DNA from: Kumtagia yinganensis
Lineage (GTDB): Bacteria; Pseudomonadota; Alphaproteobacteria; Rhizobiales; Rhizobiaceae
DNA: 64,000 bases
Assembly (NCBI RefSeq): GCF_040081985.1
Contig: NZ_JBEBMH010000007.1
Span: 62,001 to 126,000, forward strand
Direction: 5' to 3'
Of the stretch, positions 1-9,077 are shown in pieces (within the stretch, counting starts at the first letter, position 1; each line of letters begins with the position of its first letter). Both the position numbers and the translations under genes were made by a program. The notes beneath the pieces were generated by a model. That model saw only the letters and a program-made list of their open reading frames with translations, did no database searches and was not told where the DNA came from.

Positions 1-480
1 CACGTCCTGGAAGGTGATGCGGCCATGCGCCTCTGTCAGCAGCTTGGCCTTCGACTTGCCGAAACCCATGGCACGGCCGGACCCCGACTGCATCTGGCGC
101 ATGAAGAAGATCCAGACGCCGAGGATGAGGATCATCGGCAGCCACGAGATCAGCATGCTGACGATGCCGCCCGAACCCTCGGTCTCGGGACGCGCGGTGA
201 TGGTGACGCCCTTTTCCTCAAGCCGCGAAACCAGGGTCGGGTCGCCCGGCGAGTAGGTCTGGAAACCGGCGGAATTGTCGGAATAGGAGCCGGTGATCCG
301 GTCACCGACGATGGTGACGGTCTTGATGCGGCCCGACGAGAGGTCTTTCAGGAAATCCGAATAGGCCACCTCGGAAGTAGCCCCACGCGCTGCCGGTCCG
401 GTCTGGAACAGATTGAACAGCGCGATGAGCAGCACGGCGATGATCGCCCACAGCGCGAGGTTGCGATAATTCGGATTCAT
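1..480 (-). CDS. ftsH: ATP-dependent zinc metalloprotease FtsH (5' part only)
   Basis: The first 160 codons of FtsH, the membrane-anchored AAA+ protease that degrades misfolded membrane proteins and short-lived regulators. The ATG at 478-480 begins MNPNYRNLALWAII, a first membrane helix. A periplasmic segment of about 90 residues follows, then a second helix (LISWLPMILILGVWIFF) and the start of the cytoplasmic linker (GKSKAKLL, ITFQDV). The AAA+ domain and HExxH protease site lie beyond the window edge, so the gene is cut by the window and not necessarily broken. It lies downstream of tilS on the same strand, the usual order in alphaproteobacteria. Confidence 0.95.
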   Translation of the reverse strand, partial: MNPNYRNLALWAIIAVLLIALFNLFQTGPAARGATSEVAYSDFLKDLSSGRIKTVTIVGDRITGSYSDNSAGFQTYSPGDPTLVSRLEEKGVTITARPETEGSGGIVSMLISWLPMILILGVWIFFMRQMQSGSGRAMGFGKSKAKLLTEAHGRITFQDV

Positions 481-587
481 CAAGTGTCCCGTTCACACCC
501 GGCTTAGGGCATGCGTCCAGAGTAATATGCGTCCCGAGTAACATAGGGAGGACTGGCCATATTGCCAAGCAAAACCCCTCTAAGCAG

Positions 588-1958
588 TTAAGCTTGCCCG
601 ACATTGTGACGGGGGCATGGCGGCCCGGGAATTGCGGGTGCGCCGACGAGTCTCGAAACGGCGCGCGCAAGCTCGATGTCGAAGCATGGAAGGAAGCGCG
701 CGTAGAGCGACAGGACAGGCGTTGCTTGCCAGCTTCCAACCGTATCTGCATCAGCATCGGGCGGCATGCCGGCTGCTCGTACACCCTGGCTCAAAAGTAC
801 GGGCCGGGACAGACGCGCAAGACGAATCAGACTTTTAGGCGCGGCACGTTCTTCCTCGGTTTCACCGACGAGCTCGCCGGCGGTTGGCGCGATCGACGTC
901 GCGGCCGGGGATCCGACAGCCGAAACGCGAAATCGCCCGTCCCAGATCATGCCCGGGAACGCAGGCTCCGGTTCGGGCAATCCGCGCCGTTCGCGGCAGA
1001 GCCAGACACCGTCACGCCGGGAGGCGACGAACGTCCGCGACAAAGTGGCGCGACATGGCGGGTCGGAAAGGCGCGCCGCCAAGGCGGCGGTCCGCTCCTC
1101 ATCCGGCAGATGCGGCACGCCGCCTGCGACGGCCAGCAGGACACGCAGTGCATGAATGGCCGCCGGTTCACCGGCGTTGCCAAGAAAGCCTGCATCGAGT
1201 TGGATCAAGCCGGCCTCGGCCTCCCGGGCGAAGCTTGAGATCAAAGAAGCAGCGCGATGGCCGAGTTCCTCGCGCCGCGCCGCATTCTGGCGGGCAATCT
1301 CCAGAAGCGCCTCGGTGCCGACATCCGCATCGTATGAGGCGGCCAGTTCCGACCGGATTCGGGCACGTTCGGATCGCCGGTCGGCATTGCTCGGATCGTC
1401 GATCCAGCCGATGGAATTTTGGCGCAGGAAGTCTCGCAGCATTTCGCGGCGCGTGTCGAGAAGCGGCCTTGCAATCCAGACCTTTCCGTCGAACAGCGTG
1501 GCCGGCGCCATGCCCGCCAGACCCATGCCGTCGCCGCGTTGCCGGCGCATGAACACCGTCTCCGCCTGGTCGTCGGCGGTGTGCGCGGTGAGGATCATGT
1601 CGGTGCCAATTTCCTCGGCGGTCGTCGCGAGAAGGCGATAACGCGCCTCGCGTGCCACGGCGGCGAGGCCCGTGGCTGGTTTCGGCCCGTTCCAGCGCAA
1701 AATCCGGTGCTCGACGCCCAGCCGTGCAGCCAGTTCCCCAACGGCCGATGCTTCGTCGGCGGATTCCACGCGCAACCCGTGGTCGACCGTAACCGCGACG
1801 AGGCGCGTCGGAATGGCCGCGCGGTCGATGAAAGCCTTCAGCAGCAGGAACAGCGCCGTCGAATCGCTGCCGCCGGAAACCGCGGCAATGACAACGGAGC
1901 GGTTTTCAAATCCGTATCTGGAAATCGCTTCGAGCAGATCGCCCGGCGGGCTCAGCAC
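588..1958 (-). CDS. tilS: tRNA(Ile)-lysidine synthase TilS
   Basis: ATP-dependent ligase that attaches lysine to C34 of the tRNA-Ile CAU anticodon, so that it reads AUA. The N-terminal PP-loop SGGSDS is at about residues 28-33, followed by HTADDQAET, the family's second signature. The length of 456 residues is normal for a TilS with a C-terminal substrate-binding region. The start overlaps the end of cpoB by 7 bases, which suggests translational coupling, and ftsH follows about 107 bases downstream. The far C-terminus is poorly conserved and I could not check it by alignment. Confidence 0.93.
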   Translation of the reverse strand: MLSPPGDLLEAISRYGFENRSVVIAAVSGGSDSTALFLLLKAFIDRAAIPTRLVAVTVDHGLRVESADEASAVGELAARLGVEHRILRWNGPKPATGLAAVAREARYRLLATTAEEIGTDMILTAHTADDQAETVFMRRQRGDGMGLAGMAPATLFDGKVWIARPLLDTRREMLRDFLRQNSIGWIDDPSNADRRSERARIRSELAASYDADVGTEALLEIARQNAARREELGHRAASLISSFAREAEAGLIQLDAGFLGNAGEPAAIHALRVLLAVAGGVPHLPDEERTAALAARLSDPPCRATLSRTFVASRRDGVWLCRERRGLPEPEPAFPGMIWDGRFRVSAVGSPAATSIAPTAGELVGETEEERAAPKSLIRLARLSRPVLLSQGVRAAGMPPDADADTVGSWQATPVLSLYARFLPCFDIELARAVSRLVGAPAIPGPPCPRHNVGQA

Positions 1959-2956
1959 GCAGCCAGCGCCTGTTCCTGCTTCACGCGCTCCTTGAGCGCG
2001 GATGAGATGTTCGGATAGCGCTTTCCGACCTCGCCGAAAGTGGCGCAGGCCACTTCGCGCTGGTTCAACCCAACAAGCGAGATGCCGAGCTTCAGCAGCA
2101 TGTCCGGGGCCTTCTTGGCCTTGGGATAGGCTTTGCTCGCGGCCAGGAAGGTTTCGGCGGCGTCGCGGTATTTCTTCTGCCCAAGCAGCGCTTCGCCCAG
2201 CCAGAAATGCGCATCGGCGGCGCGCTCGTTCTGCGGAAATCGTTCGATATGGTCGCGGAAACCGGTCTCGGCGGTGGAATAGTCGCCGGAGAGGATGAAC
2301 TGGTAGGAATTCCGGTAGAGTTCCTCCGGGTCATCGGTCGGCGGCAGCGCGGCGACGATCGACCCGCCATTCTGCTTGGGAGCAGGCGTATCTGATCCGG
2401 CGCTGGGCGCGGCATTCTTCGCCGGCGCGGTTTCGACCGAGCGCACATTGCCGTTCTTGTCGACTGTGATCGTTCCGAAGGTCTTTTGCGGAGCGCCGAG
2501 ATTGGGATCGGTGGCATTGGTCGTGTCGTTGGCGATGACGCCAGCGACACTGTCCTCGGCGGGCTTCTCCTGGGTCGCCGGCGTATCGCCGGCGACTTTA
2601 CGGTTCGACTTGCCGGAGGCGTCGGACTTCTTCTCGAGTTCCTGGAAGCGGAATTCGTTGTCCTCCTGCATCTTCCGGATCTGCTCCTGCAACTGCAGGA
2701 TCTGGAAGTTCAGTTCCTCGACGGTGCCGTTGAGGGTGCGGATCTGTTCCTCCAGGTTCACCACGCGCGGGTCGGAAGCCTGCGCCACGCGGTAGCTGCC
2801 GTCGGCCGGAGAGGCATCGAACACCCCTGGCAGCCCGGCGGCGGGACGCTGGACGGCGATGCCATGGTCGGTGGCGGCGATGTCGCGCGCCTCGACGGCG
2901 GCAACCGAAAGGAGCATCGCGGCAAGCGTGCCGCTCAGGATCGATCGAAAATACAT
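1952..2956 (-). CDS. cpoB: Tol-Pal associated periplasmic protein CpoB (YbgF)
   Basis: Periplasmic TPR protein that coordinates the Tol complex with peptidoglycan synthesis at the division site. It has an N-terminal signal peptide (ILSGTLAAMLLSVAAVEA), then an alpha-helical coiled-coil stretch (ILQLQEQIRKMQEDNEFRFQ) as in the trimerising N-domain of YbgF. A low-complexity linker follows, then C-terminal TPR repeats from about residue 210 (ELYRNSYQFILSGDYSTAE, FWLGEALLGQKKYRDAAETF). It lies in the tolQRAB-pal-cpoB order on the minus strand and overlaps tilS. Confidence 0.9.
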   Translation of the reverse strand: MYFRSILSGTLAAMLLSVAAVEARDIAATDHGIAVQRPAAGLPGVFDASPADGSYRVAQASDPRVVNLEEQIRTLNGTVEELNFQILQLQEQIRKMQEDNEFRFQELEKKSDASGKSNRKVAGDTPATQEKPAEDSVAGVIANDTTNATDPNLGAPQKTFGTITVDKNGNVRSVETAPAKNAAPSAGSDTPAPKQNGGSIVAALPPTDDPEELYRNSYQFILSGDYSTAETGFRDHIERFPQNERAADAHFWLGEALLGQKKYRDAAETFLAASKAYPKAKKAPDMLLKLGISLVGLNQREVACATFGEVGKRYPNISSALKERVKQEQALAAC

Positions 2957-3114
2957 GGGCGTCTCATGATTGGTGAAGGCTGCGGTTCAGCGGCCGCGGC
3001 AACGACGCAAAACACTTCCGATGCGGCACGCATCGGCCTTTTATCAGGCCGCGAGACTTCGGCCAAATTTTGTTTCGCGTTTCACGTCGGTGACGAATTC
3101 GACCCGAACGGAGG

Positions 3115-3465
3115 TCAGTGCGGGTCCATTGCGGGCAGGTCCAAATGCTGTTCGACCCGACGCATGCGGGCTTCGAGTTCGCTGATCAGGACGCCATGGC
3201 CGATCACCGAGCTGTGGTATTCCATCACGGCCCGGCGCAACCCGACGATCTGCTCGCCCAACTCCTTGCGCGTCTTCTTGTCTTCGGCCTGCAAGGTTGC
3301 GATGTCGGAAGCAACGTCGGCGCGCAGCGAATGCACCTCCGATCGTAGGTCCGCTCCCAGGCTTGCCATCTCTGATCGCAAGTCGGATATGTCAATCCGG
3401 GTTGCCATCTCGGCGCGCATGTCGCGCAGCAGGCGCAGGATGAGACTGTCGGGTTCGTCGCTCAT
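3115..3465 (-). CDS. Small coiled-coil protein of unknown function
   Basis: A 116-residue protein I cannot name. Nearly the whole length is helical with heptad-like repeats (ISDLRSEMASLGADLRSE, MRRVEQHLDLP), and there is no signal peptide or membrane segment. I took the ATG at 3463-3465 (MSDEPDSLIL). The open frame extends six codons further upstream, but neither start has a good ribosome binding site. It sits between pal and cpoB, on the same strand, where most Tol-Pal clusters have no gene. The hairpin just past pal suggests it has its own promoter. A role in the Tol system is only a guess from position. Confidence 0.6.
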   Translation of the reverse strand: MSDEPDSLILRLLRDMRAEMATRIDISDLRSEMASLGADLRSEVHSLRADVASDIATLQAEDKKTRKELGEQIVGLRRAVMEYHSSVIGHGVLISELEARMRRVEQHLDLPAMDPH

Positions 3466-3498
3466 GTGGCTTTCATACCACACTGCCGCGCAAGCGCA

Positions 3499-3522
3499 AA
3501 CGGCGGCCCGGGGGCCGCCGTT
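3499..3522 (-). terminator. GC-rich hairpin after pal
   Basis: An 11-bp inverted repeat (AACGGCGGCCC pairing with GGGCCGCCGTT) lies about 30 bases past the pal stop on the minus strand. There is no long T run, so it may work as a stabilising 3' end rather than a strong intrinsic terminator. Confidence 0.5.
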
Positions 3523-3552
3523 GGGTGTTCATCGACCGGGATTCTCAGGTGA

Positions 3553-4056
3553 TCAGCTTCCGGCGCCGCTCAGCGTCGTGACCGCGCGGCGGTTCTGCGA
3601 CCAGCAGGAAATGTCGTCGCAGACGGCGACCGGGCGTTCCTTGCCGTAGGAAATGGTCTTCAGGCGGCCGCCGGCGACGCCCCTGGAGATCAGATAGTCG
3701 CGCGTCGCGGCGGCGCGGCGGGCGCCCAGCGCAAGGTTGTATTCGCGCGTGCCGCGTTCGTCGGCATGGCCTTCGACGACGATGGCATAGTTGCGGTACT
3801 TGTTCAGCCACTGCGCCTGGCGGCCCAGCGTCTGCTGCGCATCGGCGCGGATGGCGGACGAATCGGTGTCGAAGAAGATGCGGTCGCCGACATTGACCGT
3901 GAAATCCTGCGCCGAACCGGGCGTCGCGGCGCCGGCGCCCAGCCCGAGATCGGCGGCGCTGTTCGGCGTCTTCTTGGAGGCGCAGCCGGCGATGGCGAGC
4001 GTCGCGACCAGCGCGATCATGACAGGGTTCGTGGTGAGCTTTGCGATGCGGCGCAT
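3553..4056 (-). CDS. pal: Peptidoglycan-associated lipoprotein Pal
   Basis: Outer-membrane lipoprotein that binds peptidoglycan through an OmpA-like domain and partners TolB. The lipoprotein signal ends in the lipobox LAIAGC with the acylated Cys near residue 26. The OmpA C-domain follows, with FDTDSS, VEGHADERGTREYN and LGARRAAATRDYL, which contains the diaminopimelate-binding Asp and Arg. The length of 167 residues is typical. It lies downstream of tolB on the same strand, after a gap of about 220 bases. Confidence 0.97.
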   Translation of the reverse strand: MRRIAKLTTNPVMIALVATLAIAGCASKKTPNSAADLGLGAGAATPGSAQDFTVNVGDRIFFDTDSSAIRADAQQTLGRQAQWLNKYRNYAIVVEGHADERGTREYNLALGARRAAATRDYLISRGVAGGRLKTISYGKERPVAVCDDISCWSQNRRAVTTLSGAGS

Positions 4057-4279
4057 CCCGCCTCTCCTTAATATGTGAGTGAAATCATTGAGCGTTGAGT
4101 AACCACGTTTGGGTTAACCGCCGCTCAACGGACATGGTTAACGCTCTCTTGCATGCCGCCGTCCACGGCTGCCGTCCAATGTCACAAGTCGCCCGCACGC
4201 TGGGCGGAAATGCGACGAAAACGCGGCGAGGTCATGAAACTTCGCCGCGTCGAGACCAATATCGGTCGTGGTTGACGGC

Positions 4280-5596
4280 CTATTCCAGCAATGGCGACCA
4301 GGCCGGATCGGACGCATAGTTCTTGGTCGGGATCGGCTGCTCGTTGCGGCCGGTCAGGTCGATCGAGAACAGGCGCGGCCCGCCTGAGCCCGCCGCTTCC
4401 TTGAAGAACATGATGTAACGGCCGTTCGGCGCCCAGGTCGGGCCTTCCTGCTGGAAGCCGGAGGACAGGATGCGTTCGCCCGAACCGTCGGTGCGCATCA
4501 CGCCGATCTGGAACTCGCCGCCGGTCTGCTTGGTGAACGCGATCAGGTCGCCGCGCGGCGACCAGACCGGCGTCGAATAGGAGCCGCCGCCGAAGGAGAC
4601 GCGGGTCTGGCCCGAGCCGTCGGCCCCCATGACGTAGATTTGCGGCTGGCCGCCGCGATCCGACGTGAAGACGATCTTCGATCCGTCCGGCGAATAGGAG
4701 GGCGAGGTGTCGATCGAGTTGGAACTGGTGAGCCGGGTCGTCGTGCGGCTGCGCAGGTCCATGGCGTAGATGTTGGAATTGCCGTCGTCGCGCAGCAGGC
4801 TCATGATCACCCTTTGCCCGTCCGGCGAGAAGCGCGGCGCGAAGGTCATGCCCGGGAAATTGCCGACGAGTTCGCGCTGCCCGGTCTCGATCTGCAGGAG
4901 ATAGACGCGCGGCTGGCCTCCCTCATAGGACATGTAGGTGATTTCCTGGCGCGTTGGCGAGAAGCGCGGCGTGAGCGCGATGGCGCGGCCGTCGGAGAGG
5001 TAGCGCACATTGGCGCCGTCCTGGTCCATGATCGCGAGACGCTTCTTGCGGTCGTTCTTGGCGCCGGATTCGTCGATGAAAACGACGCGCGTGTCGAAAT
5101 AGCCCTTCTCGCCGGTCAGGCGCTCATAGATGGCGTCGGCGATGATGTGGGCGACGCGGCGCATGTTGGCCTTTGACGAAAAGAACTGCTCGCCCACCAG
5201 TTGCTGGCCGGCAAAAGTATCCCAGAGCCGGAACTCGGCCTTCAGCCGGCCATCGGCCTCCTGGCTGACCCGCCCGGTGACGAGCGCCTGGGCATTGATC
5301 ACCTTCCAGTCCTCGAAGCGGGGCGCCGCGTCGGGATTCGATATCTTTTCGATGAAGGCGCCCTTGTCGATCGGCGCGAACAGGCCGGAGCGCTGAAGGT
5401 CGGCGGCAACGATCTGCGAGATTTCCGAGCCGGTTCCATCGCCAGACAAAAAGTCGGTGATGGCGATCGGCAGCGGCTCGACTACGCCCTTGTTGACGTC
5501 GATCTCGACGAGCGCCCGGGCCGGCAAGGTCGCCAACGCGGCAAAACCCGTGGCGATGGTCACCACCGTGAGAAATGACGCCAGAAATTTCTTCAT
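4280..5596 (-). CDS. tolB: Tol-Pal system beta-propeller protein TolB
   Basis: Periplasmic protein linking the inner-membrane Tol complex to Pal. It has a signal peptide (MKKFLASFLTVVTIATGFAA), an N-terminal anticodon-binding-like domain (to about residue 170), then a six-bladed WD40/PD40-like propeller marked by repeats such as FSPDGQRV, YSPDGSKIVFTSDRGG and WSPRGDLIAF. I chose the ATG at 5594-5596 because GAGG lies 9 bases upstream. The frame could open 7 codons earlier at a TTG. Length is 438 residues. tolA ends about 35 bases upstream. Confidence 0.96.
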   Translation of the reverse strand: MKKFLASFLTVVTIATGFAALATLPARALVEIDVNKGVVEPLPIAITDFLSGDGTGSEISQIVAADLQRSGLFAPIDKGAFIEKISNPDAAPRFEDWKVINAQALVTGRVSQEADGRLKAEFRLWDTFAGQQLVGEQFFSSKANMRRVAHIIADAIYERLTGEKGYFDTRVVFIDESGAKNDRKKRLAIMDQDGANVRYLSDGRAIALTPRFSPTRQEITYMSYEGGQPRVYLLQIETGQRELVGNFPGMTFAPRFSPDGQRVIMSLLRDDGNSNIYAMDLRSRTTTRLTSSNSIDTSPSYSPDGSKIVFTSDRGGQPQIYVMGADGSGQTRVSFGGGSYSTPVWSPRGDLIAFTKQTGGEFQIGVMRTDGSGERILSSGFQQEGPTWAPNGRYIMFFKEAAGSGGPRLFSIDLTGRNEQPIPTKNYASDPAWSPLLE

Positions 5597-5631
5597 TCGA
5601 TTGAACCTCGTTCGCAAGATCCCGGAGACGG

Positions 5632-6849
5632 TCAGTACATCTCGCTTGGATCGAAATTGACGATCACGTCCGCCCAGGATTCATATTTCTCCACCGGCAG
5701 CGTGTAGGGCGAGCACCGTGCCACCGCACGCCGCGCCGCTTCCGCGGCGGCGCGCTCGACACCGCTGGAGCCGCCGCCCGAAATGATTTCCGGGCTGCCT
5801 TCGAGAGCGCCCGTGCGGTCAAGCTTGAACTTCACGGACACGCGCAGCTTGTCGCCATCCATCGCGCCGGCGGGAATGTTCCAGCAGCGCTGGACCTGGC
5901 CGCGCAGCGCGTCCATTTCGCTCTGCGACAGTTTCGAGCCGCCGGTATTTTTCTCGCCGCCGAGCGCCGCCGTCTGCGTCGAACGCTTGGCGCCGCCGCC
6001 CTTGGTCTTGTCCTTGTTGAGCAGCGCTTCGACCTGCTTCTCGATCGATCCCGTATCGTCGGACTGCGGCTTGGAAGAGGCCTCCTTGACCGGCTTTTCC
6101 GACGATTTGCGGTCGGGCGCCTTGGCGCTCTGCGCCTCGGCGGGTTTTGGCCGGGCCTGCGGCGCGGGGGCGGACGTCGGTAGCTGGACGCTCTCCTCCG
6201 TCGGTGCCGGCTTCTCCTCGGCTATGGCCTCCGCGATGGCGTCGGGCTTGGACGGTTCGATGGCCGCAACCGTCTCCTCGGGTTGTTCGGCCGGCTTGGG
6301 CTCCGGCTGCTTCACGGGCTCGGGTTTTGGCTCCGGCGGCTTCACCGGTTCGGGCTCCGGCTGCTTGACCGGTTCCGGTTTCGGCTCGGGTTCCTTCACC
6401 GGCTCGGGCTTTACTTCTTCCTTGGGTTCCGGGACCGGAGCGACCTCCGTGGCGGGAACCGGTTTGGGTTCCTCCTTCGGCTTCGGGGTCTCTTCCGGCT
6501 TGGGCTTTTCGACCGGTTTTGGCGCGGGCGCGGCCGCCTCGGCGGTCTTCACCGGCGTCGGCTTGCCGTCGGGCGTCGGCGGATTTTCGGTATCTATGTC
6601 GTTGTCGCCGATCTTCTGGGCGTCGGCCACGACGTCCGGGCGGGTGGTCGGCGTCGGCGCGGCCTTCTCCGCCATCGGCGCCTTCTTGTCGCCCTCCTGG
6701 ATCTGCGTCATCTCCGAAAGCGGCACGATGTCGACGGGCAGCGCCTCGACGTCGGCGACTTCGAGCGGCGCCGGTGCCGACAGCGCGAACAGGCCGAAGC
6801 CGAGCAGCGCCGCGTGCAGGACAACCGATGTTGTGAGGCCGGCCTTCAT
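5632..6849 (-). CDS. tolA: Tol-Pal system protein TolA
   Basis: Inner-membrane protein that uses the proton-motive force from TolQR to reach Pal and TolB across the periplasm. It has one N-terminal helix (VVLHAALLGFGLFAL), then a long Pro/Glu/Lys-rich spacer built of degenerate KPEPVKQPEPEP units (about residues 105-190). The C-terminal TonB-like domain (about residues 305-405) includes VQRCWNIPAG and VSVKFKLDRTG. The spacer is a rigid Pro-rich rod rather than the long Ala-rich helix of E. coli TolA, as is common in alphaproteobacteria. The start lies 7 bases past the tolR stop. Confidence 0.9.
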   Translation of the reverse strand: MKAGLTTSVVLHAALLGFGLFALSAPAPLEVADVEALPVDIVPLSEMTQIQEGDKKAPMAEKAAPTPTTRPDVVADAQKIGDNDIDTENPPTPDGKPTPVKTAEAAAPAPKPVEKPKPEETPKPKEEPKPVPATEVAPVPEPKEEVKPEPVKEPEPKPEPVKQPEPEPVKPPEPKPEPVKQPEPKPAEQPEETVAAIEPSKPDAIAEAIAEEKPAPTEESVQLPTSAPAPQARPKPAEAQSAKAPDRKSSEKPVKEASSKPQSDDTGSIEKQVEALLNKDKTKGGGAKRSTQTAALGGEKNTGGSKLSQSEMDALRGQVQRCWNIPAGAMDGDKLRVSVKFKLDRTGALEGSPEIISGGGSSGVERAAAEAARRAVARCSPYTLPVEKYESWADVIVNFDPSEMY

Positions 6850-6856
6850 TCCAGAC

Positions 6857-7315
6857 TCAGGTGCCTTGTTCCGGCAGGCTGACCAGGCCGATGTTCTTGA
6901 AACCGGCCGAGCTGATCACCGCCATGACCTTCATCACCGTGCCGTAGTCGGCCATCTTGTCGCCGCGGATGAAGATGCGTTCCTCATAACCCGTCTTGGC
7001 GATCGCCTGCAGCTTCGGCACCACCTCTTCCATCGGGATCTCGGTCTCCTGAAGATGGATCTGACCGGTTTGATTCACCGAAATTGTGATCGGCTGCGTG
7101 TCGGCGTTCATCGCCTTGGCCTGCGTCTCCGGCAGGTCGATCGGCACGCCGACGGTGAGCAGGGGCGCGGCCACCATGAAGATTATGAGCAGCACCAGCA
7201 TCACGTCGACGAAGGGCGTGACGTTGATTTCCGACATCAGGCCGTGATGGCGTCCGCGCCTTCTATGGCCGCGTCCGCCTCGTCCAGACCGTGCCGCGCC
7301 TACCGACATTCCCAT
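6857..7315 (-). CDS. tolR: Biopolymer transport/Tol protein TolR (ExbD family)
   Basis: Subunit of the TolQR proton channel. It has a basic Gly/Arg-rich N-terminus, then SEINVTPFVDVMLVLLIIFMV, the single helix with the ion-translocating Asp, and then the periplasmic ExbD domain. I chose the ATG at 7313-7315 because GAGGA stands about 7 bases upstream and the site begins just past the tolQ stop at 7326. An open extension of 27 codons reaches back into tolQ and is not likely to be used. Length is 152 residues. Confidence 0.95.
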   Translation of the reverse strand: MGMSVGAARSGRGGRGHRRRGRHHGLMSEINVTPFVDVMLVLLIIFMVAAPLLTVGVPIDLPETQAKAMNADTQPITISVNQTGQIHLQETEIPMEEVVPKLQAIAKTGYEERIFIRGDKMADYGTVMKVMAVISSAGFKNIGLVSLPEQGT

Positions 7316-7325
7316 CGTCTGATCC

Positions 7326-8042
7326 TCACGCCGCCCGCTGCTGCGGTATCTTCTCGTCGATCTGGCGCGAGAGGATGGCCGAGAACTCGTCGGCAAAACC
7401 CTCCATGCGCACCCCCAGCTTACCGGCGTCCGACGACAGCTTGTTGTAGGCGATGACGGCGGGGATGGCGGCGAGCAGGCCGATGGCGGTGGCGAGCAGC
7501 GCCTCGGCGATGCCGGGCGCCACCACCGCCAGATTGGTCGACTTGGAGCCGGCGATGGCCTGGAACGAGGTCATGATGCCGACCACCGTGCCGAACAGGC
7601 CGATGAAGGGGGCTGCCGAACCGATGGTTGCGAGAAAACCCAGCCGGCCCTCCAGCCGCTCCATCTCGCGGGTCAGCGCCAGGTCCATCGCCTTGTCGAT
7701 GCGGTTTTGCAATCCGATCGGCGATTTCGCGCCCTTCTCGAAGCTCTTCTTCCATTCGCGCATGGCGGCGACGAAGATCGAGCCCATGCCGGTCGGCTTG
7801 CGCTCCGACAGCGTCCGGTAGAGGTCGTCGAGCGACTGCCCGGACCAGAACACCTGCTCGAAGCGGCTCAGCGAGCGGCGCATGCGCGCATAGGCAAGGA
7901 TCTTGTCGATCACGATCGCCCAGGTCCAGATCGAGGCGGCGAGCAGGCCGAGCATGACCAGCTTGACCACCCAGCCGGCTTGCAGGAAGAGCGCCCAAAC
8001 TGACAACTGCACGCCCGGCTCGGCGAGAGGTAGGTTTTCCAT
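7326..8042 (-). CDS. tolQ: Tol-Pal proton channel subunit TolQ (ExbB/MotA family)
   Basis: Polytopic inner-membrane protein with three helices: one near residues 25-47 (VVKLVMLGLLAASIWTWAIV) and two in the C-terminal half (SAAPFIGLFGTVVGIMTSF and IAEALLATAIGLLAAIPAVIA). The conserved GLFGTVVGIM motif and the helix-3 Thr/Ala pattern are present. Length is 238 residues. It is the first gene of the tolQRAB run, so its promoter should lie in 8043-8387. ybgC, normally directly upstream, is displaced by an acyltransferase gene on the other strand. Confidence 0.96.
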   Translation of the reverse strand: MENLPLAEPGVQLSVWALFLQAGWVVKLVMLGLLAASIWTWAIVIDKILAYARMRRSLSRFEQVFWSGQSLDDLYRTLSERKPTGMGSIFVAAMREWKKSFEKGAKSPIGLQNRIDKAMDLALTREMERLEGRLGFLATIGSAAPFIGLFGTVVGIMTSFQAIAGSKSTNLAVVAPGIAEALLATAIGLLAAIPAVIAYNKLSSDAGKLGVRMEGFADEFSAILSRQIDEKIPQQRAA

Positions 8043-8387
8043 CGTCAGACAGTCCTTAAAGATATCCGGGCGTCAGCCCCCGGCCAGCCCCTTGGCAGCA
8101 TTCCGTTTCGTGTCGCGGCGCTCTACGCGCGCCTGCCCTGAAATACGCCGATGCCGGCCTTTTCGGGGCAAAGTTTGGTGAAAGGAAGGCGGCGCACGCC
8201 GACGATTTTCACCCGTCCTTCATGGACCGTTATGGTTAACGAGAGGTTAGGGGAAAGGGCCTGCGGTTCACCGGTCGTGCCGGTCGTCGCGGAGACGCTG
8301 GGCTGCTAGGAATGTGACCCACCCGCCGAACCGAAAAATGTCGGCGGTCGCTGTTCGTGCCGACAGGGGTTGCGGTATAGGCGGGTC
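8043..8387. other. Divergent intergenic region between tolQ and acyltransferase
   Basis: About 345 bases with no convincing gene. It must contain the tolQ promoter on the minus strand and any promoter for the acyltransferase on the plus strand. I see no clear -35/-10 pair that I would defend. Confidence 0.5.
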
Positions 8388-9077
8388 ATGGCGGTCAAAA
8401 TCAACATTTCTGCAGTTCTGGACAGGCTGAACCGAGCGCTGTCGTGGCCGCTTTTCAACCGGATGGGGTCCAGGGGCCGCCTGGTTGCCGCCGAAGCACG
8501 ATCGCTGCGCGGCCGGGCAATCGTCCCGACCGGCACGGGCAATTTGGTGGAGATCGGAAAAGGCGCCCGTTTTCACGGCAGCATCAAATTCATGGGCGAC
8601 AACAACAAGGTGCTCATCGGCAAGAATTGTTTTTTCAACGGCAGGATCACCCTGAAGGGAAGCGGCCAGACCGTCGTATTCGGCGATCAATCCACCGCTC
8701 AGGACGTCCATATTATCTGTGTCGAAGATTGCCACGTCCATATCGGGAAATGGTGCATGTTGTCCCGCGAGATTGAAATCCGAACTTCGGACGCGCATTC
8801 GATAATCGACCCCAAGACCGGCAAGCGTGTGAATTCACCGGCTTCGATTGAGATCGGCGACCATGTCTGGGTGGGCATGCGGGCGATCGTCAACAAAGGT
8901 GCAATTGTTCCGTCCGACAGCGTCGTGGCGGCTATGTCCTTCATGAACGGCCAATTCGAGGAGCAGGGCGTGATCCTGGCAGGCGCGCCGGCGCGGATCG
9001 TGAAGCGCGGCGTGACCTGGAACAGCGTGCGAAAGTCCGTGTTCGACAAAAAGGAGATGGACCGCTGGAAGCGTTAA
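8388..9077 (+). CDS. Left-handed beta-helix (hexapeptide repeat) acyltransferase
   Basis: A likely O-acetyl/acyltransferase of 229 residues. The middle of the protein shows isoleucine-rich hexapeptide spacing (LIGKNCFFNGRITLKG, IEIGDHVWVGMRAIVNKG, VILAGAPARIVK), and RTSDAHSI supplies the usual catalytic His. This pattern resembles capsule or lipopolysaccharide O-acetyltransferases. The ATG at 8388 is preferred to a TTG six codons earlier. The gene stands on the plus strand between ybgC and tolQ, which run the other way, and its TAA overlaps the ybgC stop. Base composition looks less GC-rich than its neighbours, so transfer into the site is plausible. The acceptor is unknown. Confidence 0.75.
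   Translation: MAVKINISAVLDRLNRALSWPLFNRMGSRGRLVAAEARSLRGRAIVPTGTGNLVEIGKGARFHGSIKFMGDNNKVLIGKNCFFNGRITLKGSGQTVVFGDQSTAQDVHIICVEDCHVHIGKWCMLSREIEIRTSDAHSIIDPKTGKRVNSPASIEIGDHVWVGMRAIVNKGAIVPSDSVVAAMSFMNGQFEEQGVILAGAPARIVKRGVTWNSVRKSVFDKKEMDRWKR

Noticed and set aside
6300..6480. Short repeats that could suggest a CRISPR or satellite
   Set aside because: They encode the degenerate KPEP spacer of TolA, with no regular unit or unique spacers.
5783..7456. Long plus-strand frame with Gly/Ser repeats, adhesin-like
   Set aside because: It is the exact antisense of tolA and its Pro/Glu repeats. It has no start signal or homology.
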